From: Zhongshania sp.
Lineage (GTDB): Bacteria > Pseudomonadota > Gammaproteobacteria > Pseudomonadales > Spongiibacteraceae
DNA length: 64,000 nt
Reading direction: 5' to 3'
NCBI GenBank assembly: GCA_018066965.1
Contig: JAGPVP010000111.1
Coordinates: 27,262 to 91,261, forward strand
The notes under the pieces were generated by a model. It had not been told where the DNA came from. It worked only from the letters and a program-made list of their open reading frames with translations, and did not search any database. Position 1 is the stretch's first letter. Each line of letters begins with the position of its first letter. Shown here one piece after another: positions 18,142-26,171 of this stretch. Position numbers and translations under genes: made by a program.

Positions 18142-19368
18142 TTAACCGGCGTAACGATCAATAATTTGCTTACCCAGTGCCATTTGATGCACTTGATCTG
18201 GGCCGTCGGCCTGACGACACCAGCGCGCATAGTTAAACGCTTCGGCCATAAAGTAGTCTTCAGTCAAGCCGCCTGCGCCATGCAATTGCATGCAGCGATC
18301 AATGATATTTTGCACCAATAATGGCACGGTGGTTTTAGTCGCTGCAATCATATCTGTGGTTTGCATTGGACCCTGCTCGTCAATCTGCTTGCAGGTTTTC
18401 ATCACCAGTAAACGCGCCATTTCAATTTCAGAAAAACTACGAGAGATTTCTTCACGCACTGATTGGTGCTTGCTCAGCGGCTTCCCAAAAGTAGTACGTG
18501 ACACAGCACGCGTACAGGCCAACTCAAGCGAGCGCTGAGCAGCGCCGATCAAGCGCATGCAGTGATGCATACGGCCGGGAGCCAAGCGGCCCTGGGCAAT
18601 TTCAAATCCTCTACCTTCGCCTAATAATACGTTCTCCAAAGGTACCCGCACATTGTCGAAAACAATTTCGGCATGACCAATCGGTGCATCGTCATAACCC
18701 AGGGTCGTTAGAGGGCGAATAATAGACAGGCCGGCGGTGTCCTTAGGCACCAGTACTTGTGTCTGCTGCTTGTGACGGCTGGCATTCTCAGGGTCGGACT
18801 TGCCCATCACGATAAAAATTTTGGTCCGCTCATTCATGGCGCCGGTGATGAACCACTTACGGCCATTCAAGACCCACTCATCACCGTCTTTTACAATACT
18901 AAGCTCAATATTAGTCGCATCACTAGACGCGACTTGAGGCTCGGTCATCGCATAGGACGAGCGAATATCGCCACTCAACAAGGGGGTTAGCCACTTTTCG
19001 CGCTGAGCGTCAGTGGCATATTTCATAAACACTTCCATATTGCCGGTATCAGGTGCGTTGCAGTTAAACACTTCAGGCACCCACAACACGCGGCCCATCA
19101 GTTCGGCCAACGGCGCGTAGTCAACAAAGCTCAAACCGCCGTGCTCACAGTACTGAGGAAATTCTTCTGGGCAGAATAAATTCCATAAGCCCGCTTCCTT
19201 AGCCTTGCTTTTAAGCTCGTCCATCAGCGGTAGAATTGCGTAACGATCTTTTGCGCTATGTAGCTGCTCAGCGTAGGCCTTCTCGTTTGGATAAATATGC
19301 TCATCCATAAACACGCTAAGTTTTTTCAAAAGTTCCTGTGCTTTTGGGCTCGGGGTAAGATCCATCAT
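18142..19368 (-). CDS. Acyl-CoA dehydrogenase (ACAD10/11-like partner of the APH kinase)
   Basis: 408 residues, FAD enzyme. The N-terminal helical domain, the middle strand domain (YAMTEPQVASSDATNIE, the FAD/substrate loop) and the C-terminal helical domain (RTTFGKPLSKHQSVREEISRSFSEIEMARLL, then MQLHGAGGLTEDYFMAEAFNYAR) are complete. In ACAD10/11-type systems this subunit acts on the 4-phosphoacyl-CoA made by the kinase. The gene order phosphatase-ACAD-kinase-SDR, with short gaps, supports a single pathway. A purely beta-oxidative role is the alternative. Confidence 0.92.
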   Translation of the reverse strand: MMDLTPSPKAQELLKKLSVFMDEHIYPNEKAYAEQLHSAKDRYAILPLMDELKSKAKEAGLWNLFCPEEFPQYCEHGGLSFVDYAPLAELMGRVLWVPEVFNCNAPDTGNMEVFMKYATDAQREKWLTPLLSGDIRSSYAMTEPQVASSDATNIELSIVKDGDEWVLNGRKWFITGAMNERTKIFIVMGKSDPENASRHKQQTQVLVPKDTAGLSIIRPLTTLGYDDAPIGHAEIVFDNVRVPLENVLLGEGRGFEIAQGRLAPGRMHHCMRLIGAAQRSLELACTRAVSRTTFGKPLSKHQSVREEISRSFSEIEMARLLVMKTCKQIDEQGPMQTTDMIAATKTTVPLLVQNIIDRCMQLHGAGGLTEDYFMAEAFNYARWCRQADGPDQVHQMALGKQIIDRYAG

Positions 19369-19424
19369 TTCATCCTCTTAGTATTTCGCGACGACATCGC
19401 GCCGATTCAAGTAAAAAGTGTTAT

Positions 19425-20111
19425 TTAAGTGTAAGTAATTAAATGCCGATGCGCGGCGTCTTCTAAATGCGGCACCGCATTAAACATATTCAAATTAAAA
19501 TAATCGCCACGGGTGAAATAACGCGTCACACCGGTATTTTTAGCCTGCAGATTGGTATTCACCATAGTTTCTACGTCGAGATGTAATACTTCTCGAAGCA
19601 TGGCACTTACCGGGCCACCAGATGTAACGACTAACACCCGGCCAGACTCCGCCGACAATGCCGCCAAGGTGCTGCGCACTCGCTGTTCAAATTCAGCCCA
19701 AGGCTCAGCAACATTAATTAGCTCATCACGACTCCACGCCAGCAAGGCAAAGCGAAGCAAGCGATAGAACGTTCGGGCATCCGCTAAATTTACACTTTCA
19801 CCCTTGTTATCATCCCCGTTGGCTGCAAGATAACTGTCGACTAGGCTATGAAAGTCATATTCGTTCAAGCCAGGCAATTCGCTAGCATCAGGCGTGGGAA
19901 TGTCTGCTTGGGCTAATACATCGCGAATTCCCGCCAGTGTTTCTCGGTGACGACGCATAGTGCCGGTAAATACGGCATCAAACTGCTGTTCTGCACCGGC
20001 AAAGTGCTCACCCAATAGACGAGCCTGCTCCCAGCCCACGGCGGTTAGACGATCATAATCATCAGTGCCGAAGGCGGCCTGCCCATGCCGAACTACAACG
20101 ATTTCAGCCAC
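19425..20111 (-). CDS. Histidine phosphatase family protein
   Basis: 228 residues. The phosphoglycerate-mutase-like fold begins EIVVVRHGQAAFG, with the nucleophile His9 in the RHG motif. The second catalytic His usually found in a GH motif near the C-terminal part is here replaced by VLVVTSGGPVSAML, so the usual 'GHG' reads SGG. It is the first gene of the phosphatase-ACAD-kinase-SDR cluster. It could hydrolyse a phosphorylated intermediate or phosphate ester of the pathway, but this is inference. The start matches the family N-terminus. Confidence 0.85.
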   Translation of the reverse strand: MAEIVVVRHGQAAFGTDDYDRLTAVGWEQARLLGEHFAGAEQQFDAVFTGTMRRHRETLAGIRDVLAQADIPTPDASELPGLNEYDFHSLVDSYLAANGDDNKGESVNLADARTFYRLLRFALLAWSRDELINVAEPWAEFEQRVRSTLAALSAESGRVLVVTSGGPVSAMLREVLHLDVETMVNTNLQAKNTGVTRYFTRGDYFNLNMFNAVPHLEDAAHRHLITYT

Positions 20112-20280
20112 TACGGTCTCCTTCGCAAAAAGTTATACCAAGCGGTTACACCGCAAAGCACGACTCGCCTTATGTTGGGACCATGATAGCGGCAGCAGAA
20201 TCATTATTGAAGTTTATTATTTTTATCCACCATAATAAGCTATGATTATGAATGAGCAGCCAGACAAACGAGTAACGCAA

Positions 20281-21174
20281 ATGAGTTCAACAAAGATAGA
20301 CCTTAATTTGTTCACAGTTTTCGACGCCATATACTCGCAGCAAAGCCTGACCCGCGCCGCCGGCGTATTGCATGTCAGCCAGCCCGCCGTTAGTAGCTCC
20401 TTAGCAAAATTACGCAGTATTTTCGACGACCCGCTATTTGTTCGCACCAGCGCCGGTATGACCCCAACGCCATTAGCACGGCAGCTAGTCGGTACGGTTC
20501 GCGAATCCTTAAAAAATTTAGATAATTGCGTGGCCACCAGAATCCCCTTTGATGCCAGCACCGCACGCCGTAGCTTCCGTATCCACGCGACAGAAAACGC
20601 CGAGCTAATTCTGCTGCCAATGCTTTTAAAACAACTAAAAAATAGAGCGCCTGGAATAGATTTGGAGGTGGTCTTTTTTGACCGCAGAGAAGTCGCCTAC
20701 GAGATGGCTAGCGGCAATGTGCACCTCGCCGTCGATGCGCCACTATTAAGTCATCCCGAGCTAATTAGCCAGCCCCTGCAGGCCGACGACTATGTTTGCG
20801 TTATGCGAGCAGATCATCCGCTAAGCAATACCACGATGACGTTAGACGACTTTTTAAGTCATGAGCATATTCATGTATCTAGCCGTATGAAAGGATCTGG
20901 GCATATTGATTTAGCGCTGCGCTCTATCGGCCACAAGCGCCACACTGCCCTGCGTTTACAGCACTACGCCGCGTTACCGGCACTACTTGCACAATCTGAC
21001 TTTCTCGCGGCCGTGCCGGCCACCGTCGCAAATCACTGGCATTTAGCCAGCCACTCACTGCCCTTCGAGACCCCAAAGCTGGAACTGCAATTATTCTGGC
21101 ACAAAAGCGTAGAGCACGATCCAGCGATATTATGGCTGCGTGAATTCACAACCGAAGTAGCGCAAGCGAATTAG
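20281..21174 (+). CDS. LysR-family transcriptional regulator
   Basis: About 297 residues. The helix-turn-helix (LNLFTVFDAIYSQQSLTRAAGVLHVSQPAVSSSLAKLRSIFDDPLFVR) is of the NodD/LeuO-like subgroup, and the effector domain is typical. I favour the ATG at 20281, which puts the HTH at the usual position; another in-frame ATG lies at 20242 and neither has a strong ribosome-binding site. It is divergent from the phosphatase-led operon (start 20111), so it is the most likely regulator of that operon. It overlaps the convergent AraC gene by 4 bp at its 3' end. Confidence 0.9.
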   Translation: MSSTKIDLNLFTVFDAIYSQQSLTRAAGVLHVSQPAVSSSLAKLRSIFDDPLFVRTSAGMTPTPLARQLVGTVRESLKNLDNCVATRIPFDASTARRSFRIHATENAELILLPMLLKQLKNRAPGIDLEVVFFDRREVAYEMASGNVHLAVDAPLLSHPELISQPLQADDYVCVMRADHPLSNTTMTLDDFLSHEHIHVSSRMKGSGHIDLALRSIGHKRHTALRLQHYAALPALLAQSDFLAAVPATVANHWHLASHSLPFETPKLELQLFWHKSVEHDPAILWLREFTTEVAQAN

Positions 21175-22199
21175 CTACTGGAATTATTAGATAACTGCTG
21201 GCTCATGCGGTAGCGCCCCGGAGCTAAGCCAAACCAGCGTTTAAACGCTTTTTGAAACGAGCTTTGATCGCTAAATCCCAACTCAGCGGAGATGTCGAGC
21301 AGTGCCATTTCTCCATCACCCACCAACTGCTTCGACCGCTGCTTGCGTGCATCATCGACTAAGAGCTTAAAATTAGTGTCGGTATTATTAAGACGACGCT
21401 GTAACGTTCGCGGTGCCAAACCCAGCTCCGCCGCAACATCATCAAGTTTGGGCACACCGTCTGGTAACTGTCGCACGACGCAGGCGATAACATCCTTCAC
21501 AATGCGGTCTTCCATTTGCAATTTTGCCAGCTCTGCCCGCGCGGTTTGGACCAAGGAGTTGTATATCCCCGTGTGGGGGAACCGTGTTGGTCGATCAAGA
21601 AAATGGCTATCAAATTCAACAAAATTTGCGTCACAATTATATTTCACCGGCGCTTCAAGAATACGCTCAATCTCACTCCGATCTGTTGGCCCGTCGTGAC
21701 TAAAAGACACCTCGCGCTGATTACACCAGCGATCTAAAATTGCTTTATTAGCGCGGTACCAGCTAGTAAAAAAAAACTCGGCTAGCTGCCGCGACACCGG
21801 CTTACGTTCTGGCACGACCCAAATTAACTGCGTCAAGTCACTTCCGTGCTCACGGTACATTACGTCACCATGATCTATCAGCAAACGAGAAAACTGGGCC
21901 ACCGCATCAAAGGCCGCACGGGAATTTGGCGCACTCATGCCTAGGTAACTCACCATACCCCACGCCGACGGAGACGAGTCTGCCCCCGCATGCGCGCCAA
22001 GAAAGGGATCATCTAACATGACACTCGCAACATCTAAAAGCACTTCAAATAAGCGCAGTGGAAAGCGCCCGTCAACCGTCAAATGCTGCTCTGGCGTGAA
22101 TCCCACCGCCGCAATGAGCGCGCTTGCATCAACACCACGATTTTCTATGTACTGGAGCAAATCCACCAAATATTCAGAGCACACTGTTGGTGTACGCAC
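21171..22199 (-). CDS. AraC-family transcriptional regulator (arabinose-binding-like N-domain)
   Basis: 342 residues, same architecture as the AraC gene at 11962. The N-domain (YLVDLLQYIENRGVDASALIAAVGF) is followed by two C-terminal helix-turn-helix motifs (LDDVAAELGLAPRTLQRRLNNTDTNF and LLDISAELGFSDQSSFQKAFKRWFGLAPGRYR). It is divergent from the AMP-binding CoA ligase at 22429 across a 229-nt gap, so control of that ligase is plausible. Confidence 0.92.
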   Translation of the reverse strand: MRTPTVCSEYLVDLLQYIENRGVDASALIAAVGFTPEQHLTVDGRFPLRLFEVLLDVASVMLDDPFLGAHAGADSSPSAWGMVSYLGMSAPNSRAAFDAVAQFSRLLIDHGDVMYREHGSDLTQLIWVVPERKPVSRQLAEFFFTSWYRANKAILDRWCNQREVSFSHDGPTDRSEIERILEAPVKYNCDANFVEFDSHFLDRPTRFPHTGIYNSLVQTARAELAKLQMEDRIVKDVIACVVRQLPDGVPKLDDVAAELGLAPRTLQRRLNNTDTNFKLLVDDARKQRSKQLVGDGEMALLDISAELGFSDQSSFQKAFKRWFGLAPGRYRMSQQLSNNSSS

Positions 22200-22428
22200 G
22201 ACCCCACCTCATTATTGATATTTCACATGGCGCAATAGATTTCACGAAGATACGCCTTTCACTATTTTCATATTAAGGAAAAAAGCATAACAAGGTTTAC
22301 AGCATGCCACAGCCTAAATCATAAAACTTGAACGAAGCACACAGTACGTATTCGTGAAGCTTGTCGGCACCGCCAATTGCAGTACAATCAAGCACAGAAA
22401 ATAAATATAAAAACCTGCGGGATGCTTT

Positions 22429-24000
22429 ATGCAAGTACATCAGTTCTTCGATTTTCACTGCCAGCGAAACCCCGGCAACCTCTGCCTTATGTTTGCGGGG
22501 GTACAGTACAGCTACCACGACATTGCGATGCAATCGCAGCAACTCGCTCAATCCCTAGCTGCACAGGGCATTAGCCATGGCGATCGCGTCGCGGTGCTAT
22601 GCGAAAACTGCCCTGAATACTTAAGCCTAATGATCGCCTGCAGCCGCATTGCTGCGGTGCTTGTGCCCATTAATTATCGCTTGGCGCCCGCTGAAGTATT
22701 GTTTGTACTGCAAGATGCCCATGCAAGCATTCTGCTGGCACCCGACGGAAAGCTCTCTGAGTTAGTCGACGGCCTGCGACCGCTGATTGGCGATTTAACG
22801 GTGGTATCTACCACTGATCAAGGCGCACACAATTGGCAGCAATGGTTAAACCAAGCGATGGATTCAAGCGTCGCCACCAATGACAGTGCGCCGGAATCAA
22901 ACACCCATTCCGCATTTTTACAACTCTATACTAGCGGCACTACCGGCAACCCCAAAGGCGTGGTTATTAGTCATCACAACATCATTGCCTTATACACCAT
23001 GAGCCAGACCTCCCTGCCGGTAAAGTCAGGTATCGGCACCCGTGATTTGGTTTGCGCACCCAACTTTCACATCGGTGGCTCCGGCACGTTAATACTGCCC
23101 ATATTGGCCGGCGCCAGTGTGGTATTGCACAGCAGCTTTAATCCAATAGCGATTGCAGACGATTTAGAAAAGTTGCAAATAGACAATATGTTTATTGTGC
23201 CGGCCATGATTATGGCCATCATCGAATACGTGCCCGATATTGATAAACGCGATTTCAGCCATCTAAAACAATTACTTTATGGCGCCTCACCCATTAGCAC
23301 CGGCTTGCTTCAAAAAGCGACAAGTATCTTCAAATGTGATTTTTATCAATGCTACGGCATGACAGAAACCACCGGCACCGTGGTTTCGCTGTCCCCTGCC
23401 GATCATTTATTAGCACTGCAAGGCAGACCAGAATTACTGCAGTCATGTGGACGACCGCTAGCGGGCGTAGAAGTCAAAGTGGTGAACAAGCAAGGTGAGG
23501 CACTGGCAAGCGGCCTTACCGGTGAGCTATTAATCCGCGCTGAATCTAATATGAAAGGCTATTTCAATTTAGAGCAAGCCAGCCGTGACACCGTAATCAA
23601 CGGCTGGGTTCACACCGGCGATTCAGCGATGATTGATGAAGACGGCTATATCTTTCTGCGCGACCGTATGAAAGACATGATTGTCAGCGGCGGTGAAAAT
23701 ATCTACCCCATCGAAATCGAGAATGTTCTCAGTAAACACCCCGCAATTACCGACGTAGCCGTGGTGGGCATACCCGACGAAAAATACGGCGAGACTCCAC
23801 TTGCCTGCGTCGTCTTCGCTGCAGATCAAACTCTCACTATAGATGAGCTAATTGGTTTTTGCAGAGACCAACTTGCGGGATTCAAAATACCCCGCCGCTT
23901 AGAAGTTTACGAGGCACTACCGCGGAATCCATCGGGGAAAATTCTTAAAAAAACCTTGCGCGAGCCGTACTGGAAAAACAAAGAACGCCACATTAACTAA
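22429..24000 (+). CDS. Long-chain-fatty-acid/acyl-CoA ligase (AMP-binding)
   Basis: 523 residues, ANL superfamily. The P-loop YTSGTTGNPKG, the A5-type YGMTETTG, GWVHTGDSAMIDEDGY and the C-terminal catalytic-lysine motif NPSGKILKKTLR are all present. The enzyme activates a carboxylic acid to its CoA thioester through an acyl-adenylate. The start MQVHQFFDFHC is a usual N-terminus for this group. It is transcribed away from an AraC regulator and towards an HSL-type esterase. Chain-length preference cannot be read from sequence. Confidence 0.93.
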   Translation: MQVHQFFDFHCQRNPGNLCLMFAGVQYSYHDIAMQSQQLAQSLAAQGISHGDRVAVLCENCPEYLSLMIACSRIAAVLVPINYRLAPAEVLFVLQDAHASILLAPDGKLSELVDGLRPLIGDLTVVSTTDQGAHNWQQWLNQAMDSSVATNDSAPESNTHSAFLQLYTSGTTGNPKGVVISHHNIIALYTMSQTSLPVKSGIGTRDLVCAPNFHIGGSGTLILPILAGASVVLHSSFNPIAIADDLEKLQIDNMFIVPAMIMAIIEYVPDIDKRDFSHLKQLLYGASPISTGLLQKATSIFKCDFYQCYGMTETTGTVVSLSPADHLLALQGRPELLQSCGRPLAGVEVKVVNKQGEALASGLTGELLIRAESNMKGYFNLEQASRDTVINGWVHTGDSAMIDEDGYIFLRDRMKDMIVSGGENIYPIEIENVLSKHPAITDVAVVGIPDEKYGETPLACVVFAADQTLTIDELIGFCRDQLAGFKIPRRLEVYEALPRNPSGKILKKTLREPYWKNKERHIN

Positions 24001-24003
24001 TCA

Positions 24004-24043
24004 CCCTAGAACCCAATAGCGCCCTTCTTATTGGGTTCTAGGG
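24004..24043. terminator. Long perfect hairpin between CoA ligase and esterase genes
   Basis: CCCTAGAACCCAATA (24004-24018) and its exact reverse complement (24029-24043) form a 15-bp stem with a 10-nt loop, 4 nt after the ligase stop. The convergent esterase stops at 24053. The placement fits a bidirectional transcript end, although no U-tract is seen. Confidence 0.7.
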
Positions 24044-24052
24044 CAACACCGG

Positions 24053-24949
24053 CTAAGCATTAAATAATTTCGCCAACCACGTGCTGATCTCACCCATAGC
24101 CTTGTTATGATCCGGCTTTGGTCCTTGCAAACCAACAAAGCCATGACATGACTCTGCGTACAGGCTGTACTGCACCTCGTTGTCATACTGCTCTAAACGC
24201 GCCGCGTAGTTGGCGCCATCATCCCGCAAGGGATCGCGCCCAGCGGTCAACAATAAGGTCGGCGGTAGATTATCTAAATCAGTTCGTATTAAGGGTGTTG
24301 CCCGTGGATGACGCGTTTGTTCGGCGTCTAATACAGCGCTGTTTTTTAGGTAGGTATCCCAAAACCACACCATCAGCGCGCGGGTCAGCACCGGACCTTT
24401 CGCATTTTCGACATACGATGGAGTACCTGGATCGTAATGATCGGTGGCCGGATAAATCAGCACCTGTCCTTTTACTATACCCGGCATACATTCTCTGGCT
24501 TGCAAGGCCGTTACCGCAGCGAGATTGCCCCCCGCGCTATCACCCGCTACGGCAATGGCATTGGGCAAGCCACCGTATAATGCGATGTGATCATAGGTCC
24601 ATTTCAATGCGGCCAAACAATCCTCTGGCGCAGCGGGAAAGGGGTGCTCTGGCGCCAAACGATAATCTACCGCGACGACGATACAATCACTGCGATTGCA
24701 AAGGTCACGACACATCGGGTCATAAACAACAAGGTCGCCAATAACCCAGCCGCCACCGTGGTAATACACCACCACCGGAAACGGTCCCTCGCCCGGCGGC
24801 TGATATATACGCAGGCGAATGAGACCATGTGCGGTTTCAATACTCGATTTGCGAACTGCAATATGCTTTGCCGTTTTACCGAGCCAGCGCAGTCGGGTAT
24901 CTACTTTTATCGCATTACGTATTATTGTCGCTTTAAATTTTGTATTCAT
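24053..24949 (-). CDS. Alpha/beta hydrolase, hormone-sensitive-lipase family
   Basis: 298 residues. The oxyanion-hole motif is HGGGW (in VVYYHGGGWVIGD). The nucleophile elbow is GDSAGGNLA. The catalytic Asp is likely in TAGRDPLRDDG and the His in ESCHGF. This is the bacterial HSL (family IV) esterase layout, which hydrolyses carboxyl esters. No signal peptide is seen, so it is probably cytoplasmic. It is convergent with the CoA ligase, which could take up a fatty acid product; that link is inference. Confidence 0.93.
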   Translation of the reverse strand: MNTKFKATIIRNAIKVDTRLRWLGKTAKHIAVRKSSIETAHGLIRLRIYQPPGEGPFPVVVYYHGGGWVIGDLVVYDPMCRDLCNRSDCIVVAVDYRLAPEHPFPAAPEDCLAALKWTYDHIALYGGLPNAIAVAGDSAGGNLAAVTALQARECMPGIVKGQVLIYPATDHYDPGTPSYVENAKGPVLTRALMVWFWDTYLKNSAVLDAEQTRHPRATPLIRTDLDNLPPTLLLTAGRDPLRDDGANYAARLEQYDNEVQYSLYAESCHGFVGLQGPKPDHNKAMGEISTWLAKLFNA

Positions 24950-25006
24950 GCTTCGTTCTTATTATTAAAAATAAACTCTATTCACAGCCTAGCTTAATAT
25001 CCTCCA

Positions 25007-25522
25007 CTAAGCAGAGCGTTTTTCGACCTCAGGCAGCGATGTGGCATTGTTATTTACTGGAACAACATGAAGTTTGGTGACATTGCGACCATTGCCGTCG
25101 GCCCGTAAATAAGCTTTGCTGTTAACCCATCCAGTCGGCGTGTAAAACCCCCACTTACGAATTTTGGGGCCAGTAATAAACAAGGTTAAGCTATCCGGCG
25201 TATTTAACAACAAGCGATGAGGCGCCCGCCCCAAACGCGTTGTAAAACTACCGGTTTCCAACATCCGTTCTTTGGCAGGCATTTCTTCCCGTATTCGGCC
25301 ACGTAGTACCACCGAGGAATTAAATAGCCAGGGGTGGTCGTGCAAATTAATATCTGGATCGTCGCCAGTCACATGATGAAGATACATATTAAATAGCCGA
25401 TTGCGCGGAACCACATACCAGCGGGTTAGGTAATCAGTGCCAATCACTTTACTCGGTGTCCGGCGGGTAATTTGTTCAGCTTTCGCCTGCAGGCGGCGCA
25501 ATAAAAAAGCGGGCAAACGCAT
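25007..25522 (-). CDS. Cupin-like protein of unknown function
   Basis: 171 residues. A basic N-terminus (about 1-25) is followed by a small beta-barrel-like region: INLHDHPWLFNSSVVLRGRIREEMP, then RAPHRLLLNTPDSLTLFITGPKIRKWGFY. The HDH pair and the later PHR could be metal ligands of a cupin. Similar short proteins occur in proteobacteria and phage genomes. I cannot assign a reaction. It is 57 nt downstream of the esterase start on the same strand and is likely transcribed ahead of it. Confidence 0.65.
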   Translation of the reverse strand: MRLPAFLLRRLQAKAEQITRRTPSKVIGTDYLTRWYVVPRNRLFNMYLHHVTGDDPDINLHDHPWLFNSSVVLRGRIREEMPAKERMLETGSFTTRLGRAPHRLLLNTPDSLTLFITGPKIRKWGFYTPTGWVNSKAYLRADGNGRNVTKLHVVPVNNNATSLPEVEKRSA

Positions 25523-25782
25523 AAATATCCGTTCTCAACATAGACAGTGGCGTCTGCAACGCACACCAAAACACATTTAATATGGAAAAATAGACCCGCA
25601 TAGTACCATTCATACGCGTGTAGACAATACGATTACCGGACATCAACAGGCTTATACGGCCGCAAAATAAGACCTGATAAATAAACCCATAGGGGTATAA
25701 TTACTGATCAACTGTATTCATGAACTTCTCGCTTCCAAGGGCGGTAAATTTCGACCTAAGCGAACAATATCAGGAGTCCACC

Positions 25783-26055
25783 GTGGACAAATGGGACAAA
25801 AAGCGCAAAGACCTCAACAACCGCCTTCGCCGTATTGAGGGGCAGATCAGAGGCATCCAACGTCAATTAGAAAATGGCGAAGAATGCGAAGCGGTTGCCG
25901 CGCAAATGTCCGCCGCTCGCAAGGCAATGGACAAGGCCTTCTTCACCATGATGTCCTGCGCGGTATCCCAAGAGCTTGAGAAACATACTGTGATGACCGA
26001 GGACATGGAATCTGGCGTAGAAGACATTACCCGAATACTAGCCAAGTACGCCTAG
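25783..26055 (+). CDS. CsoR/RcnR/FrmR-family regulator
   Basis: 90 residues, all-helical metal- or thiol-responsive repressor family (DUF156). LNNRLRRIEGQIRGIQRQLENGEECEAV is diagnostic. I chose the GTG at 25783, which has AGGAG 6 nt upstream and gives the family's normal length; an upstream ATG at 25720 would add 21 residues and has no clear ribosome-binding site. Cys35 is the conserved first ligand. By manual alignment the usual His/Cys ligands at about 60 and 64 are Ala and Glu, while a Cys lies at 59. No metal transporter is adjacent, so the inducer is unclear. Confidence 0.85.
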   Translation: MDKWDKKRKDLNNRLRRIEGQIRGIQRQLENGEECEAVAAQMSAARKAMDKAFFTMMSCAVSQELEKHTVMTEDMESGVEDITRILAKYA

Positions 26056-26171
26056 CTTTCACGTCTTGAATTCGTATAACTGGCGCTTACCAAGTACTCT
26101 ATTCATGGCGATCAGAGCCCGATAAATACTTAGCAATCGGCAATCAAACAAATCTAAATAAGCCTTTAAAT

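Noticed and set aside
24118..24744. 208-codon plus-strand frame inside the esterase gene
   Set aside because: It is antisense to a clear HSL-family gene and has no recognisable domain.
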